Assembly (NCBI GenBank): GCA_000431015.1
Contig: HF986083.1
Coordinates: 2,834 to 24,320, forward strand
Origin: Alistipes sp. CAG:514
GTDB taxonomy: Bacteria; Bacteroidota; Bacteroidia; Bacteroidales; UBA932
Direction of reading: 5' to 3'
Length of the DNA: 21,487 bases
Shown one piece after another: positions 1 through 6,960 of this stretch. The position numbers and the translations under genes were made by a program. Each line of letters starts with the position of its first letter. Positions within the stretch are counted from its first letter, which is position 1. The notes beneath the pieces were generated by a model, which worked only from the letters and a program-made list of their open reading frames with translations, did no database searches and was not told the origin of the DNA.

Positions 1-803
1 TTTCCTATGGTGTAGTTATGGTCAATCAGAACGAATACGAATAGATTCTTGATGTCGAATCCTAGCTGAGATATCTGTTCAATGCGGCCTTTACTAAATG
101 ATTTGAATCGACTGGAATTATAGTATACCATGAAGGCGTTACCTATTGCCTGATCTCGGTTCTTTTTGAAATATGTTTTTGCCTTCTCCTTCAACTCATT
201 TGCGTCCAGGTCAGAGTTGACATATAGACTCTTATTTCTAGCATAAGAAGTTTCAAAGAAATCTACGAGCAGGCTATACCTGCTATCACAGACCTCTTGA
301 TCTTTGCAAATGAGTAGATTGTATTGGTACTTGTCCAATTCTGAAAGGCCTGAGCTGATAGAGTTAACCTTACGCTTGAAACTCGTAAGAGCATAACCAA
401 AACAAGTAGGTTTCCCTTTATACTGAACCTTTCTATTGAATGACTTATACTCTTTTGTCCTTGCAGTAGGAACATGAAGGCCATAAGAAGAAATAAAAGC
501 AAGTTCTTTGCGAAGATTGCTCATTGTCTTCTCGTTGAAGATTCCTAGACGTATTGTTAAATACTTGGATAACAATTCCCTCATCATATCGTTAGCTCCA
601 AGCATATAGAAAATAGGAACTTCTGGCATCGAGCCGTTTCGATTTTGATAATAGGAGATATAGTTATCAACTAGTGATAGGAATGGTCTGTAAGTAGCCA
701 ATGACAGGAGCCCTTCCTCATCAACATCAAGGCTCATTACTTCCATAATTGCTTTGAAAAGACTAGACTCGTTTTTAACGACATTCTTAAAGGCATCTGT
801 CAT
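1..803 (-). CDS. Unrecognised protein, N-terminal 267 residues, running off the left edge; partner of the NERD helicase
   Basis: An uninterrupted frame begins at ATG 803..801 and stays open to the window edge. The protein starts MTDAFKNVVKNESSLFKAI and is rich in Lys, Tyr, Ser and Asn, with no signal peptide or membrane segment. I see no Walker, nuclease or HTH motif in the visible part and recognise no family. The start lies 1 nt after the TAG stop of the upstream NERD/helicase gene (805..807), so the two are almost certainly co-transcribed and translationally coupled. It is AT-rich like the helicase and unlike the GC-rich genes at 2.7-5.6 kb. The tight coupling suggests a protein that works with the helicase, possibly in phage defence, but that is inference only. 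Confidence 0.75.
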   Translation of the reverse strand, partial: MTDAFKNVVKNESSLFKAIMEVMSLDVDEEGLLSLATYRPFLSLVDNYISYYQNRNGSMPEVPIFYMLGANDMMRELLSKYLTIRLGIFNEKTMSNLRKELAFISSYGLHVPTARTKEYKSFNRKVQYKGKPTCFGYALTSFKRKVNSISSGLSELDKYQYNLLICKDQEVCDSRYSLLVDFFETSYARNKSLYVNSDLDANELKEKAKTYFKKNRDQAIGNAFMVYYNSSRFKSFSKGRIEQISQLGFDIKNLFVFVLIDHNYTIG

Positions 804-804
804 A

Positions 805-2538
805 CTATTCCAGAATAAGGAGTTTAAGGGAAACAATTGCGCGAGTCATACCAATGTACAACTCAAAGCACTTAAAATAATCCTCTTTTTTCAGGGCCAA
901 AATTATATGGTGATTCTCAAGGCCTTTATATGAAAGGATGGAGGTGAACTGAAGATTATCATCCCATTCTGTATTAATGTTTTCTGTTGTAAGCTCTGAA
1001 ACATTTTTGAGTTCAGTAATAATTTGGTAGATATCCTTCTTACCAATACCGGCTACGCGCTTCAAACTTGAATGCGCCAGGAGAATGTAGTTGGCACACG
1101 CTCTTTTTTCATGCAAGTCATCTGACAGTTGCTTAATATATTTAAGCATATCCTTAGGCTCATAAAAGCGATGAATAGAGATAGGGTAATCTTCCTTGTT
1201 CTCAATATCATCAAGGACCGGATTTAAATCATAATAAGATGGCAAGTCCTTGACTTTACTTGCGACCTGTACTATTTCAAGATTTGTGCGTACCCTCTTA
1301 TTGTCGAGTAAACAGTATATCGCAGAATTCTGAGAAATAACCGAGGCCAAGTCTTCTAGTTCACGTGCCTCACTATTATAGCCCTGTTCATTGTCAAAAA
1401 ACACTAAATAGCGTCCTTTAGAAAGCCCACAATTCGTCATCGATGCGAGATGGTCCAATACCTCAATCACTCCTTTATCGAGGATGTCATGAATCTCATC
1501 GACGATAATGTAATTATAGCCGATGAAAGGAATGTCTACCGTATGTGAATTGAAAAAGCGGATAATTTTTTCTGTCAATACATCACTTGGCCCTTCGATA
1601 TCGGCATAAGTAATCTTTCCGCCAGTTAATCGCATAAGGAAAGAACCATATTGCATCACATCACATGAAGTAAGACCATCTTCTTTTAAAAGGTATTGGA
1701 TGCGTGATTGAAGCAGCTTGTTCCAGCAGAGATAAAGCCCTTTCTGCTCTGAAAACATCTTGATGTAGCCCTTTGCAATAGTGGTTTTTCCTGTTCCTGG
1801 TCCACCCTCAATGAAGATGCGGTTATTCTTAGATAGGCTTTTTAATGTGTCAAGATTGCTGATTCTCAGCCAGTTCAGAATCTCGGAAACACTGGTTTCG
1901 GAGTAATTGCTAGTTGAGAAGATTGTGGGAGCCAACCTGGCCACAAGGAGATTAAGTTGATTCTCGGTCAAGTCCGTCATGGGGTGCTTCAATCCTTCCT
2001 TGTCATAATCTAGAACCGTCAGACAAAAATCGGCGAAAGAATCAGAACCAGATGATTGGTTATCAATAGTCCACAGTTTATACCGTTGGTCAATCTCTTC
2101 GGCACCGGCGGTTGAATCAAGATGAGTATGGGGAAACGCACATACCGTATCAATATAAATTTCGTTCATACTCAAAATATGATGATTCACAAGTGCCCAC
2201 TTATATGTGTCGGCTTGCTTGAAAGGGGTTCTGCTCATTTGTTTAGTAATGCCCTGGTATTCGTAGCAGTAGTTGCCATCATGAATACTGATAATTCCTC
2301 CCTTAACCTCAACAATAATGGCTCCTTTAATCGACAAGAGAAGGAAATCAATTTGAATGGACTGTCGGCTATCTCCGTTAAAGTTGAGGCTTAAATCATA
2401 GAACATATGCCAGGTTAAAGGGCTTTTTTCGCAGTCCTCGACAATTCGCATGTACATATCGCGCTCTCCAGCTAGGAGAGAACCGTCCAACTTGCGAATT
2501 GAATTCAAATCCCTTACAGAATGATTCTTTATAGGCAT
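805..2538 (-). CDS. NERD nuclease-related domain fused to a UvrD/SF1-type DNA helicase
   Basis: The frame is open from ATG 2673 (622 residues), but I prefer the internal ATG at 2538 (577 residues, MPIKNHSV...). A TAAATTTG promoter box at 2582..2575 lies between the two starts, and the first 45 residues look non-coding. In long-form numbering, a NERD domain covers about 95-180, with D109 in IDFLLL and E122-x-K124 in IIVEVKGG. A helicase follows: Walker A GGPGTGKT at 290-297, Walker B IIVDE at 389-393, motif V around SYKGLENHHII (581-591) and motif VI YIGMTRA at 606-612. NERD is a PD-(D/E)xK-related nuclease fold, so a DNA-cleaving, DNA-unwinding enzyme is expected. Such fusions occur in accessory islands and are suspected defence enzymes. 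The domain call is firm; the defence role is inferred. Confidence 0.85.
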   Translation of the reverse strand: MPIKNHSVRDLNSIRKLDGSLLAGERDMYMRIVEDCEKSPLTWHMFYDLSLNFNGDSRQSIQIDFLLLSIKGAIIVEVKGGIISIHDGNYCYEYQGITKQMSRTPFKQADTYKWALVNHHILSMNEIYIDTVCAFPHTHLDSTAGAEEIDQRYKLWTIDNQSSGSDSFADFCLTVLDYDKEGLKHPMTDLTENQLNLLVARLAPTIFSTSNYSETSVSEILNWLRISNLDTLKSLSKNNRIFIEGGPGTGKTTIAKGYIKMFSEQKGLYLCWNKLLQSRIQYLLKEDGLTSCDVMQYGSFLMRLTGGKITYADIEGPSDVLTEKIIRFFNSHTVDIPFIGYNYIIVDEIHDILDKGVIEVLDHLASMTNCGLSKGRYLVFFDNEQGYNSEARELEDLASVISQNSAIYCLLDNKRVRTNLEIVQVASKVKDLPSYYDLNPVLDDIENKEDYPISIHRFYEPKDMLKYIKQLSDDLHEKRACANYILLAHSSLKRVAGIGKKDIYQIITELKNVSELTTENINTEWDDNLQFTSILSYKGLENHHIILALKKEDYFKCFELYIGMTRAIVSLKLLILE

Positions 2539-2574
2539 ATTGTCTAGTGTATATGTGTTTTGCTTTGAAGCATA

Positions 2575-2582
2575 CAAATTTA
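2575..2582 (-). promoter_or_regulatory. Bacteroidota-type -7 box for the NERD-helicase operon
   Basis: TAAATTTG on the minus strand matches the TAnnTTTG -7 consensus of the primary sigma factor in Bacteroides. It would start transcription about 30 nt upstream of the ATG at 2538 and downstream of the ATG at 2673. No clear TTTG -33 box is visible at the usual distance, so this is moderate evidence. Confidence 0.4.
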
Positions 2583-2749
2583 TAATTTTTTTTGCGTAAA
2601 TCTGGTTAACTATATGCAATATTGTGCTTTGTCCATCGCAAATTGACAATATGTTGTCTAAAAAGACTGTCATCGGATAAATACAATAAGCCCAGGGACG
2701 GGGTGATGGTCTCGGGGCGGGTAGGGTGAGCGAGGGTGGAGAGACGTGA

Positions 2750-3464
2750 TTAAAGCGGCTCGTTCTTCCTCTTTTCGCAGAAGTCTATGATGCCATCGAC
2801 GTGGAGGGCGATGATGGATTTCTTGCCTTCGTTGGATTCGAGGTAGGTCAGGGAGGTTTCACTGTCCATAAATCCATTTTCGGTCAAAACGCAGGAGGCG
2901 TAGATGTACTTCATGAAGTAAAACAAGGACTCTATGTCGGGGGCGCCGTCGGAGTAGTCGGTGCGGAGTTTGTGGCCGGGGAGGTGCTGTTTGGCGGTGT
3001 CGTATAGGCAGTCGGCCAGTCCATCGGAGAGGGTGTGGCCGTAGTAGGTGTAGCAGCTCCAGCCGGTGGCGTTGTGTTATTTCTTGCCGTTTCCGGCGGC
3101 GTTTACGTGGATGGAGATTATTATCGTCTTCTGCACGGGCCGTCCAATCTGACAGGTGATTTTGTTGGCGCGTCAGACGCGTTCTTTCAGGGGGAGACTG
3201 TCTTAAAAGTAAAAGTACCCCCAGTGAGGATTGAGAATTCGTTGTCGCCCCTGTATAGGGGTACAGACTTTTCTACTCTCGCCGAGACTTTTCAGACAGT
3301 CTGGGGGGATGTCTTCTTCTTCGGGGACCAGGAACCCGGCGTCATAGCCTCTTATGGTGAGGTTGTTCCACCACGGATCTTGCAATTTCGTGGTTGTACT
3401 TGTACTCCCGGAAGCGTCCGTCGGGAGAACGTTTACCAGAGGTATCAATCCCGTGGCCGTTGGC
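2750..3464 (-). pseudogene. Broken N-acetylmuramoyl-L-alanine amidase (Amidase_3 family)
   Basis: Amidase_3 signatures can be read in order on the minus strand, but in broken frames. NGHGIDTSGKRSPDG begins at 3461 with the first Zn-ligand-like His. A 1-nt frameshift near 3361 moves the frame to RGYDAGFLVPEEEDIP. A 108-bp insertion (3195-3302) follows. The reading then resumes with LKERV, a TGA (3175..3173), RANKI, IIISIHVNAAGNGKK, a TAA (3079..3077), HNATGWSCYTYYG, LRTDYSDGAPDIE and VLTENGFMD, ending at the TAA at 2750. The protein would have cleaved the amide bond between muramic acid and the stem peptide. Such amidases accompany VirE_N/primase genes in Bacteroidales mobile elements. The 5' end is lost at the junction with the dinD fragment near 3463, so no functional product is expected. 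Confidence 0.88.
3195..3302. mobile_element. 108-bp MITE-like insertion with 16-bp terminal inverted repeats
   Basis: The ends are AGACTGTCTTAAAAGT (3195-3210) and ACTTTTCAGACAGTCT (3287-3302), inverted repeats with one mismatch. They are flanked by five Gs (3190-3194) and six Gs (3303-3308), consistent with a short duplicated G-run target. Removing the insert and one G-run restores the amidase codons GAC ATC CCC CTG AAA GAA CGC (DIPLKER), which shows that this segment is an insertion. It contains an inner hairpin, CCCCTGTATAGGGG (3248-3261). It has no room for a transposase, so it must have been moved in trans. The parent IS family is not established; the ends loosely recall IS1182-like termini from memory. 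Confidence 0.8.
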
Positions 3465-3700
3465 TTGATTTCCTGCCCACGCTTACCATTGCGGCTAAAA
3501 ACCTCGCTACCGAAATGACCAATTACAATGTCGAGGGTAAAAACCTTCACGGCGAGCCGGCAATTACGAAAGAACATATGCAGAATAACCAAAGCGTGAG
3601 GGAAATGCTTGGGAAGCACGGAATCCGCCCCGAGGAATTGCCTCCGGCAGAGGATATCAAAAAACTGGAACGGCGTGTAGCTTCGGAGGAAAAGAGAATG
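3464..3700 (+). pseudogene. dinD: Fragment of a DinD-like (DNA damage-inducible protein D) gene, C-terminal part
   Basis: In the plus-strand frame, residues DFLPTLTIAAKNLATEMTN and then SVREMLGKHGIRPEELPPAE followed by DIKKLERRV match my memory of the C-terminal region of DinD/BRO-related proteins of gut bacteria. Homology begins abruptly at about 3464, exactly where the opposing amidase loses its 5' end. It fades at about 3700, where the opposing primase fragment loses its own 3' end. There is no start codon or N-terminal domain of its own, so this is a displaced fragment and not a gene. The stretch keeps its frame, which suggests recent arrival. The family call is from memory of the motif and could be a related DNA-damage-responsive family. 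Confidence 0.65.
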
Positions 3701-4118
3701 TGGATTTCGCGTATTTTGCGGAAGTTGTGCATATGTGCTCGTGGGTGTGAAGAGAGACGGCAGCTTCCCTCGCCTTGTAGAAGAACGTGTTGAGGGTCAC
3801 ACCGGTTCTGTGCGCCCTCAAACATTTGTCGTACTGCTCGTCGGTGTTCCGCTCGTCATAGTCCGGGTGGAATCTGCTTACGCGGTGGAAGTAGTCCCGA
3901 CCGTTCTCCCTGAACTCGTCGGCAAAGGCGAAACCTATATCGCGCCAGTTGTCGTAGCCCGAGGTTATGTCGATGTGACCCGCTTCAAGTCGCTGGATAA
4001 CGATTTCCACATCATCGGCACTGTCGCCGGTATTGACGACAGGGGATGAGGTTTTACGTTCGCTCGCAGGGGGTACTTTATTCGTCCATGCGTGGGGATC
4101 AAACTGGAGTTTTTCCAT
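3657..4118 (-). CDS. PriCT_2 primase-C-terminal domain protein, truncated at its 3' end
   Basis: The start is ATG 4118, 2 nt after the TAG of the VirE_N gene (4123..4121); longer upstream readings would overlap that gene. Residues about 50-120 (YDNWRDIGFAFADEF, then FHRVSRFHPDYDE and TFFYKAREA) are a PriCT_2 domain, found C-terminal to primase or VirE_N domains in mobile-element replication proteins. In relatives this is normally followed by a DUF3987-type helicase region. Here the frame ends after 153 residues, and its last ten or so residues are the antisense of the dinD-like fragment. The gene was therefore cut by the same rearrangement and the helicase part is missing. A short product may still be made, but it is probably not functional. 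Confidence 0.75.
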   Translation of the reverse strand: MEKLQFDPHAWTNKVPPASERKTSSPVVNTGDSADDVEIVIQRLEAGHIDITSGYDNWRDIGFAFADEFRENGRDYFHRVSRFHPDYDERNTDEQYDKCLRAHRTGVTLNTFFYKAREAAVSLHTHEHICTTSAKYAKSTFSFPPKLHAVPVF

Positions 4119-4120
4119 CG

Positions 4121-5038
4121 CTAACGGATTTCGGGGTTGAGATACGCTTCCGGCTCGAAGGGCAGAAAGCACGCTCTGGACACGTCTTTGCCCGATTTGT
4201 CCGGCTCTATGCCGTAGGTCTTGACCTGGTAGTTGGAGACGGAGCGGAAGTATTCGGAGTGCGGCATCAACGCTGTGTTGATTTTGACAATCCACTTGAG
4301 CCCGTCATCGCTGGGAGAGCGGAACATCAGTTCTGTCTCGAAGTACGGGTCGTCCAGGAGCGTCCGCTTGAGGGCTTCAAGGTCCTGAACGTGGTCGAAG
4401 TCCAGACAAAGGTACCTGCTGTGCTCCACCAGCTTGTCGTTGGCCTGCTCGGAGAATACTCCGGAGAAAGTACAGTAGGCGAAGTGGGATGCCATGTAGT
4501 TCCGCCTCGTGTTCTTGTCTTCGATGGAGCGGAGTTTCTCGGTCTCGGCCTGGGAGTAGTGACCGGTGACGTAGTTCCATGCATCAAGCAGCGTGATGGA
4601 CTTGTGGGGAGTCTTATTGGTGACCGGAGCTTTGAAGAAGGAGAAGGAGGGGAGCGGATTCACCGGGGCCGCGTAGCGGTCGTAGGGGCTGTAGCCGTCC
4701 TCAAGATGGAGGTACAGGTCTTCGTTGATGACGATGAGCAGATCCTGTCCGTCTTTCTTCCAGTACAGCTTGGCGAAGTCGAAGCAGTCGCCTTCGGGGA
4801 TAGCGTCGAACTGGTCTTTGTGACGGGCGATTTCATCGGAGAGTTTCTCTTCCTGGTGAATCTTCTCCGTCCAAACGTGGAGGGTCTCGCTGCCATCGGC
4901 AAACGGATTCCTGAAGATGCCGCAGTCGCAACCGGAGATTTTCATCACGGTCTCGCCGGGGTAGAACTGACGCAGAATGTGGGAATAGATTCCCGTGCCG
5001 TAGTGCGTCTTCGCGAGGATGGCTTTTCTACTGATCAT
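4121..5038 (-). CDS. VirE_N / BT4734-like replication protein
   Basis: This 305-residue protein starts MISRKAILAKTHYGTG at ATG 5038, preceded by AAAGGAGG about 7 nt upstream; the longer frame to 5137 overlaps the upstream small ORF. Residues 147-260 form the VirE_N/BT4734-type domain, with LDFD at 212-215, SPSDDGLK at 241-248 and DVSRACFLPF at 285-294. These resemble the acidic and Ser/Lys motifs of primase-like folds. Proteins of this type occur in Bacteroidales mobilisable elements, upstream of PriCT_2 and DUF3987 helicase domains, and are thought to act in element replication. Here the start overlaps the preceding 51-residue ORF by 11 nt and the end is 2 nt from the PriCT_2 gene, so it lies in one operon. 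The gene itself looks intact. Confidence 0.82.
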   Translation of the reverse strand: MISRKAILAKTHYGTGIYSHILRQFYPGETVMKISGCDCGIFRNPFADGSETLHVWTEKIHQEEKLSDEIARHKDQFDAIPEGDCFDFAKLYWKKDGQDLLIVINEDLYLHLEDGYSPYDRYAAPVNPLPSFSFFKAPVTNKTPHKSITLLDAWNYVTGHYSQAETEKLRSIEDKNTRRNYMASHFAYCTFSGVFSEQANDKLVEHSRYLCLDFDHVQDLEALKRTLLDDPYFETELMFRSPSDDGLKWIVKINTALMPHSEYFRSVSNYQVKTYGIEPDKSGKDVSRACFLPFEPEAYLNPEIR

Positions 5039-5183
5039 GGCGTACCTCCTTTTCTTCCTGTTTGGGTTCAAGAAAGTCCGAGCCATGCTCTTTGTAGAGC
5101 CTGCGGAAAGCGACCGCATACTCGTCATTGGATTCAAGAAGGAATTCCTTCATGATTTCGCCGAGGATTCTGGGTTCTTTCAT
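5028..5183 (-). CDS. Small 51-residue hypothetical protein of the replication operon
   Basis: ATG 5183 follows AAGGAGGTG, one of the few clear ribosome-binding sites in the window. The frame runs 51 codons to the TAG at 5030..5028. The peptide starts MKEPRILGEIMKEFLLESND and is highly charged, mostly helical in appearance, with an acidic middle and no membrane segment. It lies 11 nt downstream of the HTH gene, and its 3' end overlaps the start of the VirE_N gene by 11 nt, with that gene's ribosome-binding site inside it. The arrangement supports real translation and coupling. Function is unknown; an accessory or adaptor of the replication protein is a guess. Confidence 0.65.
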   Translation of the reverse strand: MKEPRILGEIMKEFLLESNDEYAVAFRRLYKEHGSDFLEPKQEEKEVRHDQ

Positions 5184-5194
5184 CGTACACCTCC

Positions 5195-5533
5195 TTACTT
5201 GGCGTTGACGTAATCCACGGCCGCCTCCTGCATCTCGTCCTCGGTCTTTTGATAGCCGCCGGCGAGCCAGGCGTCAATCTCGGACTTCAGGAAGCGCAGG
5301 CGCTTGCCGTCCTTGTGATACGGGACACGCCGGAGCGTGACCCAGTCGTAAACCGTCTTCTTGGCGGGACGGTCTGGGTGATAGGAGCAAAGTCCGTCTA
5401 CGTCCATCCACTGGTCCTGGACGGACTCTGCAACAGTGAGTTTTTCGACAAGGGCAACCAGACGGTTGATCTTGTCTTCGAGGATGTCCAGTTTGGAGGG
5501 CATCGTCTCGAGCGTTGTTGGCGTATTTGCCAT
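5195..5533 (-). CDS. Excisionase/MerR-like helix-turn-helix protein
   Basis: This 112-residue protein has a short leucine-rich coiled coil at about 12-33 (LDILEDKINRLVALVEKL). An HTH_17/excisionase-like domain follows at about 42-92: a WMDVDGLCSYH helix, TVYDWVTLRRVPYHKDGKRLRF as recognition helix plus wing, then FLKSEIDAWL. This architecture is common in Bacteroidales mobile elements directly upstream of replication and mobilisation genes. It leads the operon HTH, small ORF, VirE_N, PriCT_2. The coiled coil suggests that it dimerises. It probably binds DNA at the element, possibly the AACCGGTT palindromes in its own upstream region (5677-5712), as a regulator or excision factor. Confidence 0.8.
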   Translation of the reverse strand: MANTPTTLETMPSKLDILEDKINRLVALVEKLTVAESVQDQWMDVDGLCSYHPDRPAKKTVYDWVTLRRVPYHKDGKRLRFLKSEIDAWLAGGYQKTEDEMQEAAVDYVNAK

Positions 5534-5641
5534 AAAAATTACCCTTCGCAGGCTTCTCCTTGCTACTCGGTGGTCCTCGTAGGGAATTAAGTTACCAAAG
5601 GTGGAGCAGCAATGGTTAAATCACCTCTGCAACTTACGCTA

Positions 5642-5712
5642 CAAAGATGATTGAAATACAAGGGTTTGTTGCCGTGAACCGGTTACGTGACCCCCCTTGC
5701 AACCGGTTGCAA
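5642..5712 (-). promoter_or_regulatory. Upstream region of the HTH operon with palindromic AACCGGTT boxes
   Basis: The 183-bp gap between the coiled-coil gene and the HTH gene contains two AACCGGTT palindromes (5677-5684 and 5701-5708) with centres 24 bp apart. The second is the core of the perfect 16-bp palindrome TTGCAACCGGTTGCAA (5697-5712). On the minus strand a near-consensus -7 box, CATCTTTG, lies at 5649..5642, downstream of the boxes. Spacing and symmetry suggest a dimer-binding operator or replication-initiator site. A role in ending transcription of the upstream gene is less likely because no T-run follows. Confidence 0.45.
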
Positions 5713-5716
5713 CCTG

Positions 5717-6943
5717 TTATTTCTGGTATTTTAGCTCGATGTCGATGTTCAGATTCTGGAACAATTCATTGACCTTTTCGATCTCCGTTGCCTGTCGACT
5801 ATTGAACGTGTCGGAACCGCTGATGTCAGTCCGAAGTCGGTTGGTGGAGTAGTTGGTAAAGTAGGCTATAAGTTTGGCCTCATCAAGGAAGGTGTAGTCT
5901 TTTTGACCGGGCATTGCTTTCTTGAGGAGAGCGTGGAGAGCAGCCGCTGTTACCCGGCGTGTTCTTACGCCGTTTTCGTCATTCTTCGCATCAGCATCAT
6001 CCTCCTTATCGAGTTTCTCCGCGCTCAATTGCTCGACCTGTTTCACAAGCTCCGCCATCTTCTTCTCATTATCATCAGCAATGCCTTTGATTTTATCCAA
6101 CTCAGCATCTGTTTTAGCGATGTGAGCCTTCATGCGCTGGTTCTCCTCCTTTAAGGTCTTGTTTTCTTCCTTGAGTTTCTCGGCCGCAGCTGATTTATCT
6201 TGTTTAGCGGTCGCATTCGCACTCTTTACCCGGATATCAACGATCTTCTTAAGATTGGCGAAGAATGTTTTCATATCGCGCATATCAAAGTCTGCCAGGG
6301 CCGATGAGGCTCTGTCCATATGAAACCGGGCCTCAATAGCAGAAAGAATCTCCATCTGTTTTTGCGGTGTCTCTCCTTGATTGACTTGCTTCTCGACCTC
6401 GTCTTCTTGGAAGCCTTTGGTTATTATTTTCCAATCAACAGTCGTGACATCCTGGACGGTCGTGTGTTCAAGTGTCAGGTCATCTATGAGGTAGAAATAA
6501 TGCTTTTCGCGGAGTTCTTGAACGAGTTTGCGGAAAGTCTCACTGTAGCCAGGATCGTCCGACCAGCCATTACTGAGGAGGTAACCAACGGAATCCATAA
6601 AGCGCTCCAAATTCTTAGGCAAAGCCGTACACATTCGTAGCATTACGGACGTAGCCATAAATGTGTCTGTTTCATCCAGAGGCGAATGAGAAGGGCCTAA
6701 AACACGGTTGACATATTCTATGTATTCCTTTTGGAATTGCCCTTCCGGGTGCTTGTCCTCGGAAGCACGTACAATCAGTATTCGAGCCAACTTAAGGATT
6801 GCCTCAATCCCTTCATTACGGTAATACCACTTTCTCATCCCATTGATTGTAATGAACCGTTCATAAATTCCTTCGGCAATGGGGTCATTGTCAATAATGT
6901 CATCGAGCGTCAGCCGCTTAATCTTGTCAATCTTATCTTCCAT
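5717..6943 (-). CDS. Coiled-coil protein of unknown function carried beside the integrase
   Basis: This 408-residue soluble protein has no signal peptide or membrane segment. Residues 1-230 are mixed and mostly helical, with many aromatic and acidic residues. About 235-320 form a long Lys/Glu-rich coiled coil (KLKEENKTLKEENQRMKAHI and onward). About 330-408 form a compact C-terminal domain with RRVTAAALHALL, LIAYFTNYSTNRLR and INFUSED-type acidic/Asn-rich tail ending NIDIELKYQK. The C-terminal pattern recalls domains recurring in Bacteroidales mobile-element proteins, but I cannot name a family. It starts 17 nt after the integrase stop on the same strand, so it is probably co-transcribed with it. 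Its codons are more AT-rich than those of the integrase, which suggests separately acquired cargo. The role is unknown. Confidence 0.7.
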   Translation of the reverse strand: MEDKIDKIKRLTLDDIIDNDPIAEGIYERFITINGMRKWYYRNEGIEAILKLARILIVRASEDKHPEGQFQKEYIEYVNRVLGPSHSPLDETDTFMATSVMLRMCTALPKNLERFMDSVGYLLSNGWSDDPGYSETFRKLVQELREKHYFYLIDDLTLEHTTVQDVTTVDWKIITKGFQEDEVEKQVNQGETPQKQMEILSAIEARFHMDRASSALADFDMRDMKTFFANLKKIVDIRVKSANATAKQDKSAAAEKLKEENKTLKEENQRMKAHIAKTDAELDKIKGIADDNEKKMAELVKQVEQLSAEKLDKEDDADAKNDENGVRTRRVTAAALHALLKKAMPGQKDYTFLDEAKLIAYFTNYSTNRLRTDISGSDTFNSRQATEIEKVNELFQNLNIDIELKYQK

Positions 6944-6960
6944 ATATCCTTTGTATTTAA

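Noticed and set aside
263..502. 79-codon minus-strand frame near the left edge
   Set aside because: It overlaps, in another frame, the long open frame 1-803 that is coupled to the helicase gene.
1..2749. Second att copy of the mnmE 3' end marking the element's far boundary
   Set aside because: No match to TTTTGCATCGGGAAG or its reverse complement was found by eye in the left part.
3435..3464. Upstream extension of the DinD-like fragment in another frame (RGINPVAVG)
   Set aside because: It is the antisense of the amidase NGHGIDTSG motif, which fits its family far better; the dinD homology starts at about 3464.
3035..3793. 252-codon plus-strand frame as one gene
   Set aside because: It fuses antisense of the amidase, the MITE, the real dinD-like fragment and antisense of PriCT_2; only 3464-3700 looks like protein.
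4046..5155. 369-codon plus-strand open frame opposite VirE_N
   Set aside because: It is a shadow frame of a GC-rich gene; its composition is Val/Gly/Phe/Glu-rich antisense, and the minus strand shows recognisable domains.
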